Part shown: piece after piece, positions 1-11,369 of the stretch
Position numbering within the stretch: the stretch's first letter is position 1
How the letters are laid out: every line of letters begins with the position of its first letter
Source of the DNA: Adiantum capillus-veneris
Lineage: Eukaryota; Streptophyta; Polypodiopsida; Polypodiales; Pteridaceae
Assembly: GCA_014529385.2 (NCBI GenBank)
Contig: CM043963.1
Span: forward strand, 1,366,001-1,430,000
Length of the DNA: 64,000 nucleotides
Direction of reading: 5' to 3'
Notes under the pieces: generated by a model
The model's database searches: none
Told to the model about the DNA's origin: nothing
The model's input: the letters and a program-made list of their open reading frames with translations, nothing else
Translations under genes and position numbers: made by a program

Positions 1-2567
1 ATGATTTCATCATGAGGACAGTCTCTCAGCCAATGGTCTCCTCCACACTTGTAATAGGGTCCCTTGGGTTGTTGAGGTGCTCCTTGAGCTCCTCTTTGTT
101 GGTAAGCATGTCTCTGTCCGCCCATGCCTCCATTGGCTATGAACATCAGTGTTCGTTCATCTAGGCTATATCTTCCTTCTCCTGCTGCCTGTGTAGCAGT
201 TGGTGGTCCTTGATTTCCTATCATGCTCCATGGTTCTGGTGTCGAGGGTTCTTCCGGTGGATAATAGACAGGGTTTTCCGCATATCCATTTGGATCTTCA
301 TAATATGCATGCATAGGCACCAAAGCCTTCTCCTCTGATTCAGTTACTGCTAGTGTGTATCTTATACCAACTGGTCATAATCCTGGTAGGGGTGGTTGTT
401 TCCCCAACACCAGTTGTGGTCTTTCTACACCTACAGGTCCTGGTAAGTTGCCTGCTTGATATCTAAGCATCGGTGGAACTTGAGGGGAAGCTACTGGAGC
501 TTGGGGAGCATAAGGTCTCTCTCTCACATATCCCTTGTTATAATAACATTCCTCGGTCCCATGGTTTGTCCATTTTTGTTCAATAGCACACCACTTGGGC
601 TGTCTAGCCTCGGGTTTGGCGTACAAGTTGATCTTTTTTAGCACTTCATCTACAAGCTTCTCCTGATTTACCGCTACTTCTCCTTTCGGTGCTGTATTAG
701 AAGACTTGCTTCCACTTTGCTGTGAAGACGAATCATCATCAAGGTCCTTGAACTCCCCTTCTTTGTAGACTGCACAATTTTCCACAAGGTAAAGAGCCTC
801 TTTGGTCAACTCATTCAATGTCGTGCTCCTTTTCATATGTAAGTCTTTCTGGAGATCTGCATTCCTTAGTCCTTGGATGAATATCAGCATAAGTCTGGAC
901 TGAGTTGGCAGTTCTTCAACCGAACAAAACTTAACATATCTTTTTAGTCTTAGGGCTGCCTTTCGTATAGATTCTCCATCTTTCTGTTTGAATTTATGGA
1001 TCTCTGAGACGGTATTATGAGCTATTCCCCTTTGAGAGAATTCCTCGATAAAGTCATCAAACACTTCTTCCATCGACTCAAAGTCTCTACGCTCTACAGA
1101 GTCAAACCAAGTGGCAGCATCATCCTCTAGGGTTAGTCCAAAACCTGCAAATTGGGTAGGAAAATCTAACACCTCTTCGGCTCTAATTACACGCACAAAG
1201 GCTGCTACATGATCTCTTGGGTCTTTGCTTCCTGTGTATTTCTTATTTACCCATTTTTGCACTCGAGAAGGTCTAATTCTTTGATGGTCTACAAACCTCA
1301 TCATGGGATCTCCCCGTCCTAGTCGATATACCTCCTCAGGCCTTCGGTAATAGGTTGGATCCTCTCCCAGTGGTGCTCCTAAACCATAATTTCTAACGGT
1401 TCTTGCTGGAGGGGGTTCTTCTCTTGGAACTCGTTCTATGGGTGGTCCTCCAAGTTCTGTTTACCCTTGTGTTTTTGGCTTACTCTTTGCCTGATACCTT
1501 GAATAGAGTGGTGGTTCTTGCAAATCCCTGAGCCCTCGTACGGCTTGATAACCATCTCGGTTTCGGTCTGATTCCATTGTTGCACTCTGTCGAAGCCATG
1601 CCTGCAATGATGGATGGTTTGCTGGTTGGTCTTGGTTGTTGAATGCTTGCGGTCGGGTGGAATGTGAGATAGCGTCATACTCATCTGAAAAAGGATTTGT
1701 TGACTTGCTTGGGGTGTAGGCGGCTCTTGGAACTTCCTCAGGGGCATATGCTGATGCTCCTGGACTTGTTGCTCTCTCTACTTCCTCTGGGAGAATACGT
1801 TGGTATTCTCGCCCGTATCTATCAACAAAAACTATGCCCTTCCCCGTAGCAGTTTCATAAGAGAATAAGTAAAGAACCTTGTCTTTGCTTAATTCGTTTA
1901 CGTATGGTTCTTTGCTGCAAAAGCCTTAAGAGACTATACCCTCACTCTCATGTTTGTAGATTTCCACATTCTCGTTATAAGTTGAAATCCTGGTTGTTTT
2001 CTTATCATACATAAAAATAGCTCCGGGCCGATCAATGTTTGGTGGCGGTTCTTGAGTTTCTGAAACCATTTTCCCTTTCGCCATGTTATCTCCATATCTG
2101 TTATAATCTTCAGGGTTACTAACTATTAAATAGTGGTTCCCCTTTTCGTCAGGGAATCTATCTCCATCATCATACACTCGGATTATCTCCAATCTTTGAG
2201 CTGGCCTCTCTTCGATACAAATGCACTTGCGACCTCGATAGTCAGAATAGACTAGGGCTCCTCTCTAGTTTGTTCCCTCTAAGAAGATCACCGTGAGCTT
2301 GGAATCACTCAAAGGATTTTGGGAGGTGCTTCCTCCTCGCATAGGCCCATCATAGGTGAAACCTCCTGGCTGTTGACTACCCATCATGAAGAAAGATTTG
2401 TCTGACAAAGTGTCAGTATCACTACCTTCTTCAATAATCGGTGCTAGCGGATCTAGCCTTGCCTGAGTTACGCTCTCTTCGGTGGACACTAAGCTATCTT
2501 GGTCACCTGCCACCTTTTGGTCTCTAACAATGTATCTTCCTGATCTTAAATTCATCAAACTTATCAA
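1..2567 (-). pseudogene. gag: Element D gag, broken, runs off the left edge
   Basis: One reading frame runs from the ATG at 2567 down to base 1. It is broken only by in-frame stops at 2265-2267, 1926-1928, 1461-1463 and 375-377. The N terminus carries MNLRSGR, close to the MHLRSGR start of elements A and B. The segment 1304-375 is a retrotransposon capsid domain (DDAATWFDSVERRDF, then a helical region ending in ALYLVEN). A zinc-knuckle remnant (CGGDHWLRDC) lies at about 10-45, with Tyr where the first Cys is expected. Gag would coat the element RNA in cytoplasmic particles. Protease, RT and integrase would follow to the left of the window. Four stops make this copy non-functional. The frame assignment is secure; the lineage within Ty3/gypsy is not. 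Confidence 0.8.
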
Positions 2568-2977
2568 TGCAATTTATCAAAAATCCAACCACTCACCTGG
2601 CAAAGGTCAGTTTCTTCTCAGCTTCTTGCTTTGTTGCTGAATATATCTGTACACAAGCGTTTTAATTTCGGCAATTTGAATCAAAGCATTTATTTGTTAG
2701 GGGTTATCTTAGTAATGATTGGTATAATTGGAGAGTTAATCTCAACCACTAGTGTATTTTATACACTGCTGATGTTCTGGATTAGGTTTGTTAATCTGAA
2801 ACAGTACTGCCCTCAGATGTTGGTCAATTTACGCGAAAAAGTCTGAATTCAGTCTTTGCTTCGTCAAGTGGGCAAACAAGGTCCAAATTCACTTCTGAAA
2901 GAAGTTCTGGAACCCTTAAGCCAAATGGAATCTCAATGTCTATACCAGGTCAAATTTTCCTTGTAGTATGCCCCAAT

Positions 2978-3001
2978 AGACATCCTATGCGTAGGATGTC
3001 T
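2978..3001. repeat. Leader palindrome copy 1
   Basis: Inverted repeat with core ACATCCTATGCGTAGGATGT and flanking AG/CT, 24 bp in all. One centre base differs from the perfect form at 3379. As RNA it could form a roughly 10-bp hairpin stem. Confidence 0.75.
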
Positions 3002-3253
3002 CCTGCTGTGTTTTGCCTGGATTTTTTCACTGTTGTTTCCCCTTATTGTGCTGAGCCTACAGCTGCTTTTACTTTTTGGTTTGGACACCTATTAGTTGGT
3101 CAATGAGTCAGAGATCTGTTCCGACGACCTGTTGCTGGTATTGATCAGTCTAATCAACTCCAAATTGGACCAAAATTGACTAGGAGGCTTGCCTTAGGCT
3201 ATATAACACCTTACTATGCTCAAACTCAAAGTCTGGCTTCATTTTCTTGCATT

Positions 3254-3277
3254 AGACATCTTACGCGTAGGATGTCT
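3254..3277. repeat. Leader palindrome copy 2
   Basis: Core ACATCTTACGCGTAGGATGT with flanking AG/CT; one arm base differs from the perfect palindrome. It lies 276 bp from copy 1. Confidence 0.75.
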
Positions 3278-3375
3278 TTTTCATCAGAATGGCTTCAAAC
3301 TCAATGCCCAGGCTCTCCTTGAGTTGCTGATCACTTTGGTATGCTCAGAATTCAGTTTGGAGTCCCAAAGCACTT

Positions 3376-3405
3376 AGAAGACATCCTACGCGTAGGATGT
3401 CTTCT
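3376..3405. repeat. Leader palindrome copy 3, perfect 30 bp
   Basis: The core ACATCCTACGCGTAGGATGT is extended by AGAAG on the left and CTTCT on the right, giving a perfect 30-bp self-complementary sequence. The centre is ACGCGT. This is the longest and cleanest copy in the leader. Confidence 0.85.
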
Positions 3406-3820
3406 TGTCCTATTTGACCCCAGATTTTTCCCACAGCTTCCGCTTGATGTCAGTAACCCAGTGGTATGCTTAGATTTTGGTTTGGATGTCAAAAGTCCCA
3501 AATTTCAGCTGTTTTTGTTTTTTCAGTCAAAAGTGCTAAAGTCCGCTTTGAATCCAATTTTCTTACCCAAATGAGGTGAAACCCCTTTCAGTCACTCAAT
3601 ATATCATGCAAGACATGCTCATGCAGCCATCTTAAAGTTTTGATCTCAAAATAATGTTTTGGCACTATTTGGGTAGGATGTCTGGTAATTTCAGTCTATC
3701 TGGCCTTATCCTGTCAAGATATGGCCAAATTTCCACTTTCCAGTTGAAATGAGGGTAAACCCTACCTTTTGAACACACTGGTCAACTCAAAATCCCAAAA
3801 TTCCTCCCAGATTAGCCTGT

Positions 3821-3844
3821 AGACATCCTACGTGTAGGATGTCT
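3821..3844. repeat. Leader palindrome copy 4
   Basis: Core ACATCCTACGTGTAGGATGT with flanking AG/CT. One centre base (C to T) differs from the perfect form, the change expected from methyl-CpG decay. Confidence 0.75.
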
Positions 3845-4288
3845 CCTCGCTTAAAATTTAAGTTTTTTTTCTGACAGGAATGCTCCTAATGCTCTGTAGA
3901 TCTATCAGACACTCACAGTAACTTTTGGACTTCAATTAGGCTTTCAAACACACTTTTGCATTTTTTACAAACTTGTAATGATTTTACCAAGCAAGTGTAC
4001 ATGCATGAAATGCTTTAGATTTAGATCCTGAATCATGATGTCCTACTTACTCTACTCCTACTTATCATGTGAAATGGTGATAATGGTGTTTTTGGTTTCT
4101 TTTTGGCCTCTTCCGACTCTCAAGCTCTCCTCTCACTGCTTCTACCACTCCAACTCCTACTCTAGAACTCAATTACCACCTAAAAATACCTCATCTACCT
4201 AAGTCGAAGGATCTAGGCCAGACACACGCTTCCTAGACTCCCTCTAAGACCTAGAGAGTCCTCCACCCTCTGATCCTATCTAAATGTA

Positions 4289-4397
4289 AAGCGAGACTCT
4301 TGGCAAGCCAAAAATCCCAATCCCAAGGATTAGTCTCGGTCAAGCGAGACTCTTGGCAAGCCAAAAATCCCAATCCTCAAGGATTAGTCTCGGTCAC
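4289..4397. repeat. Two-copy 54-bp tandem repeat
   Basis: Two head-to-tail units, about 4289-4342 and 4343-4397, each running from 'aagcgagactcttggcaagc' to 'ggattagtctcggtc'. They differ by about one inserted base. They lie directly beside the primer-binding site in the element D leader. Confidence 0.85.
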
Positions 4398-4413
4398 CTA
4401 CCTAAGGTTTTCG

Positions 4414-4431
4414 TCCCCGGCAACGGCACCA
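4414..4431 (-). other. Element D primer-binding site (tRNA-Asp type)
   Basis: On the minus strand this reads TGGTGCCGTTGCCGGGGA. It differs by one base from the tRNA-Asp-complementary site I know from Athila/Tat-type plant gypsy elements (TGGCGCC...). It abuts the LTR boundary TG at 4433, which fixes the element's orientation and LTR edge. Confidence 0.8.
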
Positions 4432-4432
4432 A

Positions 4433-5335
4433 TGTTGGACGGATACGCCGCAATAGATGTCAGCACAGCGAGAACTCACCTAACATGTAATGTCAACTAA
4501 GGATGAAGCTCGAACCGCAGGCGCGTGGAAGCAAGCATAAGGTGTCAACCTACACTTGACTGACTCCTAACTAATTCCTAAAGAGGTCTCTACCAATTGT
4601 CTAAGTCACAGCCTTCAAGAGTGCATAAGAGGAAACTTCCTACAACGCTTTCTAGAGCCAAACACCCATCAAACAATCTCGAAACACCATAGAACTTGAA
4701 GGAGACCCTACTAATACCAATAGGTCGCTCTCCCTAGGGTCTATGAACCAAAATCCAGACCCAAAACACCCGGTGCAGAAACACGTAGGATGTCTGGCCG
4801 AAATCTGCAGGTCTTCGTTTCCGAAATCTAAAGTGCCTAATATGTAGTTCTACTCAATCTGAACGCGTGGATATGTTGCAATGCAAAATCGGACAACGTA
4901 TACTCACCCAAACACCCGATGAAGCTCGTAGAAGGAGCTCGCAAGACCGGACCGTACGCGCGCAATGTAGGTATCGGCGCGTAGCTCTCGTCGGGGGAAA
5001 CACACTGCAATTCTCTACACTCAATTCCGACCACCGGAGCACACATACGTCAAGATGACGCTCACACTCTCTCTCTCGTACACAGTACGCTCACTCACAG
5101 ACTTCAAACCTGTTTTTTAAAATGACAAAAGGTTCTTCATTAAGGTCAAAAAGTGGTATATATACCTTACAATTTCTCAAACCCTAAAGTTCCAAAATCA
5201 ACCATCTACTCAATCTAACTATCAAAACTGGGATACAATCTGGAAACTTCTGTAAGTCCCAATAATTACAAGGTGAAAAATCAGGTTTCCCTCAATGAAT
5301 GAATAGTTACAAAAAATAATAGTCCTCTGAGTAGT
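4433..5335 (-). repeat. Element D 5' LTR (outer edge approximate)
   Basis: The inner edge begins TGTTGG right after the primer site. A TATA-like sequence (GGTATATATACC, 5155-5166) gives a promoter pointing left, toward gag. The outer edge is not fixed, because the partner LTR lies outside the window; 5335 is chosen because family-E LTR similarity begins just after it. Confidence 0.55.
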
Positions 5336-6463
5336 TGCTGCCGTGGGGTGTGTCTAGCTTCTATCAGTAATTATTCAGCAGTTACAAGGTCTTGCTAACA
5401 AGCCAATTTTTAAGCTAAAAGTGTACGAGATGGGCCTCTAAGGGCCGAAAGATGTCTTGGTAGTTCTAAACAGTGAGTATGCTTGAAGTGATCATATCTG
5501 GGATTTTATTAATCAAAGTTGAAGTACTTGAAGGGCTCTACGTGCCTGTCTTTACGGCTCGTCAATCAGAGCTACGGATAAGAAGTTATGACAGTTTTAA
5601 GTTGAGTCAGTAGCAAATCCGTACCGGATTGAGCACCTGCTGGTAAAAGGTCAAAGATGAAAGGAATGCATGGGTCCAAAGTGCTCACTTCCAGGAGCAT
5701 GTCGGTCTTTGGAGTTCATCAATCGGGGTTTTGGTTGGCAAGATATGGCCAGTATAAGTATCATTGGGGTCCGGTTCCGAACCAGTCCAGTTCGCTCGTA
5801 AGGAGTGCCATCTGGGAAGTTTTGAGCTGCAGCCAGGGTTTTCAATGCATTTGGATGGCTTGGCACTGAATCCGGGCCAAATGCGATACTTGGATCAATA
5901 AGTATGCCTAATAGATGCTTAGCAATGCTTTGCCCAGTATGTGTACGAAATGTGGTGTCGTTACGAAAGCACAAAAAGATCTTGGTAAGAATATTTTTCG
6001 AACTAAAGTCTCGTGGAGTGCATTGATAATGCTCACCTTGCCGGTGCCTTGGTAAACTTGAATGCCAAATGTGGTACCTTTAAGAATGAAGGGTCAAAGC
6101 CTGTGACCTTAAAGGAAATAATAAATGGTTGCCCCAAACCAAATAATAAAGGCCGCTCGCCCAATGGGGTAAATTAAGGGCAAATTGTGTGTAAGCAAAA
6201 CAAAAAACAAGGGAAGCAACGACGAGCACAGCGAGCAGGGAAGAAAGCAAGGAGAAAGAAGCACGCGCCGGGCTGTAGAGAGCTCAGTTGAGTGCGACAG
6301 AGAAAGGAAAATTCTTCAGCAAGCCAAGGTGCACGCATTCGGAGTTGGTCCCGAAGGATTATGCGCTGGTCGGCCTTCACTGCCACGTCATGGAGTGGGT
6401 ACTCATTAGCGACATTGCTAATGGGTAGGCCCTATTTTAGCAAGAAATAAAGTTCATGCAACT

Positions 6464-6470
6464 TATAAAA
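6464..6470 (+). promoter_or_regulatory. TATA box, first E1 promoter copy
   Basis: TATAAAA in 'caacttataaaaggaaagg', preceded by 'cattagcgacattgctaatggg', which contains an imperfect inverted repeat. The arrangement is repeated at 8038. Confidence 0.5.
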
Positions 6471-8037
6471 GGAAAGGAAACGGCTCTCAAGAGCTCTCTC
6501 TTTTTTTTGGGATCTCTCCTCTTTTTTTTGAGCGCTCATTAAGAGCAAGCCATAAGTAGGATTCCATAGAAACCTCTTAAGCAAGCAACTAAGCCGGGAT
6601 TTACTTCCTAAACTCATAATCTTAAGCTCTCTCATCGATTTCTTTAGCCATAACCATGCTAAGCTTCATAAGCTTGATAAGCCAAGCTTTCCATCCTATC
6701 TCAAGCTCCTAATTCTAAGCCTAATCTCTTAAGCGGGGACTAATCTTTCATTAACCAAGCATAAGCTTGATTTCATAAACACCCATTAGCCGAGCCAAAT
6801 CTTGATTTCATTAATCTCTTAACCCAAGCCTAATCTTAATCTCGCCTAAGCCTTAATCCTAAGCTCGCCAAGCCATAATCTCCAAGCCGTTAACCCGAAA
6901 TTAATACGGTAACCATAAAATAGATTAGACCACCCAAGGATTTGGAAGTTGAAGGCAAACGTACTTAAAGGGCTCTACATGCCTGTCTTTACGGCTCGTC
7001 AATCGGAGCTACAGATAAGAAGTTATGACAGTTGTAAGTTGAGTCAGTAGCAGATCCGTACCAGATTGGGCAGCTGCAACTGAGGGACAAAAAATAAATG
7101 AATGCATGGGCCTAAAGTCCTCACTTTGTGGAGCATGTCAGTCTTTTCAGATCATTGATTGGAGTCATGGTGGCCAAGCTATTGGCTGTTATAGATTCAC
7201 CGGAGGCAGGTTCTGTGCTAGTCTAGTCGACTCGATTGGAGTGCCATCTGGGAGATTTTGGCTCTCGCTCAGGTTTTGGAATGTGGGAGCAGTAATAGCT
7301 TGATGAGTCCCGTGCTTAGGATGCCATTTCATGCAGTGCTTGGCCGGCAGTGGTCGTGATTGGCAGTACCTGGCTAACAGGAATAGCACTCTGACACTTT
7401 TATCGGATATGATGGGAAGGCCTTACTTCAATTCAATCACTCATAATTGCGTCTAGCAAACTAATGGCACTATTCAAGGCCATTTACGGGCACAAGAATT
7501 CACAAAAATATCACTAGGCAGGGGATATTGGAAATAATGATGTCGTCGACATGTATGCCAAATGTGGTGTTCGAAGCAATGGAAGCTTCAATTGATATGC
7601 ATATTAAATGAGGTGCACTTTGCGAGCCGCTCGAAGATGTCATGCTTAGCATTTCCTTGACCGGCATGTGTACCAAATATGGTGCCCTTGTAAAGCCAAA
7701 GGCTGCCCTCCCATTAAGACCGGCTGCCCAAGGGCCCAATTCAATGGCCACCCTAACTAAAAATAAAGTGTGAGCAAAAGAAATAAAGCATGGCGATGAT
7801 GAGCAGCGGGAGAGGAATGCAGGGTGCCAATCTGAGCTTGCACTGGCCAGCAGAGTGATTGGATGAGCTCGACAAAGAAGCAGGTTTTTTGGGGCTCGCG
7901 AGGGCGCTCCAGCTTAGACCGTCAACGACGGATTTCATGTTGGTCGGCCCTTTTGCCTGCCACATCATCAGGGAGCCATTCCCATTAGCGATATCGCTAA
8001 TGGGATGGCAAAAAATAGGATTATTTTCCATGCAACC

Positions 8038-8046
8038 TATATAAAG
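8038..8046 (+). promoter_or_regulatory. TATA box, second E1 promoter copy
   Basis: TATATAAAG in 'caacctatataaagagggg', preceded by 'cattagcgatatcgctaatg', a near-perfect inverted repeat equivalent to the one at 6404. Confidence 0.5.
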
Positions 8047-8870
8047 AGGGGACGGCTCTTTTTTGAGGGGGCTCTCTTCTTTGGGGATTCATCCTCTTCT
8101 CTGCGGAGGATAATAGCAAGCTCTAAACAAAGCATCTCGCTCTTTAAGCCAAGCTTTCCTAAGATTTCTTAAGCTCTCAAGCAAAGCCTAATCTCAAACC
8201 ATTAGCCGAGCCTAATCTCTAATTCATTAACCGAGCCTAATTTAATCTCCTTAAGCCAACCCAAAGCTCTCGATTTCACTTAGCCATCTTTAGCCTTGAT
8301 GACCATAATCTTCAATCTCATTAAGCCAAGACTAAGCCTTGATGATCACGAGCTTTAATTAAGCCAAGATTCGCAAACTTATTAGCAGTCAACCTAAGCT
8401 CTAAACCAAATCCTTAAGCCCTTAAACCGGATAAGGCTAATCTCTAAACCAAGTCATCATAAGCCATCATTATCATGAGCTCTCTAATCTGAAGCCTAAG
8501 CTATCTAAGCCGCCTAAACCCATTCAAATTCGGGATTTAAGCCATAAATCTTAAGCCAAATCAGACGGTCATTGAAGGTCAAAGTTCCTATGCCATAGCG
8601 GGAAGAAGCAGAAAGGCAGTACAAGGCAAGTCATTATTGATTTTCTTGATTAGTACCTGGATTAAACCAGGATAATTCTTGTAATCTGATTAAAACAAGG
8701 ATAATGTTGCTTATTTGGTTTTAAGGAAGATTGTTTGTTTTAAGCTGCGTTTCTGTTAATTGTGTCTGTTGCAACTCTTCTCCTTGCACCTCTCATAGCC
8801 AGGGGCCCGGTGCCTTCTTGGCTCACCTTTCGAATAAAAATCCCCCGACAGCGTTGGTTCAGCTGAGCCA

Positions 8871-9383
8871 GTGGCTAAGAACAAAGCTTCCACATCGTCC
8901 ATGCACGATGTGGACGAGGTCTTTGACCTTGAAGCCATGATGTTGAAGTACAAGAACTTTGAAGGTGGGAAAAATATTGAGGGTGGTGACCGAGACATTC
9001 TAAAGGAGACAACTCCATCCACAAGCAACCAAGGTAATGACAGTTTTTTATATCTGTCTCCTCCCATGTATGAATCATTGTCACCGTGTTCATTGTGGTC
9101 ACAATATGCTACCCAGGGTACTGATGCATGTAAGGAGGACAGTGTAGCTGAGGCAAAGGATCCTAAAATGGAATCAACCCTGCAATTTGTAGCGGTGGAG
9201 ATGCGAAAGAAGAGAAAAAGAAAATGGAGGACGAGTTGTCCCAAGACCCCAAAAAGAGTACTGGCATACTCCCCCCAAAAACCAGAGCATTCAAGAAGCT
9301 TTAGCTTCTTGAAGCTTTGTATCTTTTTTTTCATGCTATCTTTTTTATATTGCAACTTTGTATCTTTTTTCCCAGCAATATAA
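8871..9383 (+). CDS. 170-aa open frame after the E1 LTR, unknown
   Basis: This 170-residue frame begins 20 bases after the E1 LTR end (8850). The first two thirds are hydrophilic and Ser/Asp/Glu-rich. A basic stretch (MRKKRKRKWR) and KTPKRV follow, and then a short hydrophobic end rich in Phe and Leu. I do not recognise it. It may be the first exon of the captured gene whose phosphatase-like part starts at about 9485, or a residual internal frame of element E1. The hydrophobic tail looks like read-through into non-coding sequence. Confidence 0.35.
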   Translation: MAKNKASTSSMHDVDEVFDLEAMMLKYKNFEGGKNIEGGDRDILKETTPSTSNQGNDSFLYLSPPMYESLSPCSLWSQYATQGTDACKEDSVAEAKDPKMESTLQFVAVEMRKKRKRKWRTSCPKTPKRVLAYSPQKPEHSRSFSFLKLCIFFFMLSFLYCNFVSFFPAI

Positions 9384-9484
9384 ATGAAAGTATTCTCTCT
9401 TAGTTTCTCTCCATTTGTTCTCTGTAGTTAAAATTCATGTGGTTGTCTCAAAATCCCCACCGCCCACTAATGAGGTAGATCACA

Positions 9485-10230
9485 TTGATCGCCAGCTTCC
9501 TTGCTACAAAATGTCTTGCTTTCCTATCCATAGAGATTCGGGAATCGGCAGTAATTGTGGACTTCAACAATGTGCTTTCTTGTGTGCATGATAAGCGCAA
9601 AGGATTGGTTCCAGATTTAAACACGTTGTACTTTGACAAAGTAAAAGGGGATGATACCGTCACCTACTATGTACAGAACGATGCATAATTATTCTTGCTT
9701 GGACTCAGCCAGATGGCAGAGACTTTTCTGTGGGCATCGCGCGCCTGCCACAATCTTGAAAAGGGTATGGACAAGTGTCTATCTCACGTCAAGTGTTGTC
9801 TAAGTGGGTGGCTAGCACAGAAATGCTGCCATGTTAGCAGTTGGGAATTTGGAAATCCCCCAAAGCAAATGTTTTTCAAAAAACTTGAAACCTTTTGGCA
9901 CCTCTTTCCTAAGTTCAATAAGACTAACACTTTACTGTTGGATGATTCCCTTTATAAGATGTACTTCAATGATCCTAGTAACTTTGTCATTCTGCCTGGG
10001 ATAGAAAAGTAAAATGAGAGGTAGTGGGAAACTTTCCTCAAAGAAGATGTTGTCTCATTAATAATACAATGGACTGAGACTCCTGACAGAGACAAGACTA
10101 TTAGGGAATGTACATTTGATGCCAAGACGGATGAACTTGCACAAATGAACTGGAATCTGGCACATGGAAAAGTACGGGCACAACAAGAAATTCTTGCACC
10201 AAAAATGCCAGGTCCAGCAACCAATTATAA
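9485..10230 (+). pseudogene. FCP1/NLI-interacting-factor-like phosphatase fragment
   Basis: One frame covers 9485-10012 with a single in-frame TAA at 9686-9688; weaker similarity may continue to about 10230. It reads IVDFNNVLSC (place of the DxDx(T/V) acid motif of HAD/FCP1 phosphatases, here degenerate DFN), then AETFLWASRACHNLEK, then PKQMFFKKLETFWHLFP and NTLLLDDSLYKMYFN, ending in VILP. That order and the LLLDDS-YK segment are characteristic of plant NLI-interacting-factor-like phosphatases, which dephosphorylate serine on nuclear proteins. The altered acid motif and the stop argue for a dead or captured copy. Its position behind an LTR suggests transduplication by element E1. Confidence 0.6.
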
Positions 10231-10394
10231 GTGGCCACGTGGGCAAGGAGCAGTCTACTAACTAGCTGACTTTTATCCTTGAAAAAGCTAACTCCCTATA
10301 AATCAAATTGTCCTTGTATCTAAACCTGAAAATGCTATGAGGAATTTTGAAAGACCATTGTTATTGCTGCCATTAACTGGAATTTGTGTTAACT

Positions 10395-11090
10395 GTTGGT
10401 TAAGTGGTCAAGTGGTTTAAAGTGGGTGGTGGTCAAGTGGTTAATAGTGCTTGTCAAGTAGTATAAAGTGCTGGTCAGGCGGTCCAAAGTGGTCCAAAGA
10501 GCTGGTCAAGTGGTTTACGTGGTTGTTAAGTGGTGGTCAAGTAGTACAAAGTGTTGTCGAAGTGGTTCAGGGGTTTGGTCAAGTGGTTCAAAGTGCTAGT
10601 CACGTGGTTCAAAGTTCTTGTCAAGTGGTATAAAGTGCTGGTCAAGTGGTTCAGGGAGGTGGTTAAGTGGTTCAAGGGGCTTGTCAAGTGGTATAAAGTG
10701 CTTAAAAGTGCTGGTTAGGAGGTCCTAAGTGGTCCAAAGAGCTGGTCAAGTTTTTGAGGGGGCTGGTAAATTGTGGTTAAGTAGAACAAAGTGCTGTCCA
10801 AGTGGTTTATTGGGTTGGTCAAGTGGTTCAAAGTCCTAGTCAGGTGGTTCAGAGTGCTTGTCAAGTGGTATAAAATGATGGCCAAGTGGTTTAGGGTGTG
10901 GTCAAGTGGTTCATAGTTCTTGTCAAGTAGTATAAAGTGCTTAAAAGTGATGTTCAGGTGGTCCTAAGTGGTTCAAAGAGCTGGTCAAGTGGTATAGGGG
11001 GCTGATAAAGTGCTCAGAAGTGCTTTTAAGTGTTTTTGGGGGATCGTAAAGTGGTTCAGGGGGGCTGGTAAAGTTTTGATCACTTGGCCA
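10395..11090. repeat. Degenerate minisatellite, 'gtcaagtggttcaaagtgct'
   Basis: About 700 bp of irregular tandem units of roughly 20-30 bp built from 'ggtcaagtggt', 'tcaaagtgct' and 'tataaagtgct'. On the minus strand the unit contains AGCACTTTGAA, the same word that dominates the plus strand of the 13880-15170 array. The small open frames over this tract are repeat artefacts. Confidence 0.85.
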
Positions 11091-11369
11091 AATGCTTAGA
11101 AGTGCTTTCAAGTGTTTTGAAAAGACGTATTTTATCACTCTGGTGTGAAAAGTGCTAGCTTTTCAGCAAGGGTGATTAGCTCTAATTTTAGTGGGAAGTA
11201 GTCAGGTGATCCCCCCCCCCCCCCCCCCCAGCTTTGATGTAATCCTTCCTCACTCTCTTCAATATAGTTCACTGCCTCCTTTTTATTTTTATATTAAAAA
11301 AAAAGTGCTAGCTACTGTTAAAAGTGCTAGCCAAAGACAAATTTACAGAGATAAATCTTACAAGTTCTC
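11091..11369. other. Intergenic stretch with a 19-C run
   Basis: No gene is seen. A homopolymer of 19 C lies at 11211-11229 and a short A run near 11297. On the minus strand this would be the 3' flank of the decayed gene ending near 11370. Confidence 0.6.

Larger units (their letters stand above)
2568..4413 (-). mobile_element. Element D untranslated leader with palindromes
   Basis: This 1.85-kb stretch between the primer site and gag has no convincing reading frame. It holds four near-perfect 24-bp palindromes, listed separately, and further half-copies of the same motif near 3676 and, within the LTR, near 4786. The sequence around the palindromes is loosely repetitive, with phrases such as 'tggtatgct' and 'tcccaaa' recurring. 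A two-copy 54-bp tandem repeat sits next to the primer site. Confidence 0.6.
5336..8850 (+). repeat. Family-E LTR copy E1 with internal duplication
   Basis: The sequence resembles the E2 LTRs at 40465 and 59064. Shared blocks include 'ctgtctttacggctcgtc', 'gcagatccgtacc', 'aatgcatgggcc' and 'gagtgccatctgggag'. The end 'cacctctcatagcc...tcccccgaca' matches the E2 LTR end. About 1.4 kb is present twice: blocks at 5534, 6404 and 6464 recur at 6971, 7983 and 8038. Each copy carries a TATA box followed by 'gctctc' runs. The duplicated halves have drifted well apart, so this LTR is old. The left edge is approximate. No matching second LTR is visible in this part of the window. Confidence 0.6.

Noticed and set aside
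1436-1747. 103-residue minus-strand frame as a separate gene
   Set aside because: It is out of frame with the broken gag that covers the same bases and makes better sense (ILPEEVERATSPGASAYAP in the gag frame).
8756-9355. 199-residue frame on the minus strand
   Set aside because: It overlaps the plus-strand frame and phosphatase-like region and has no recognisable motif; treated as a shadow.
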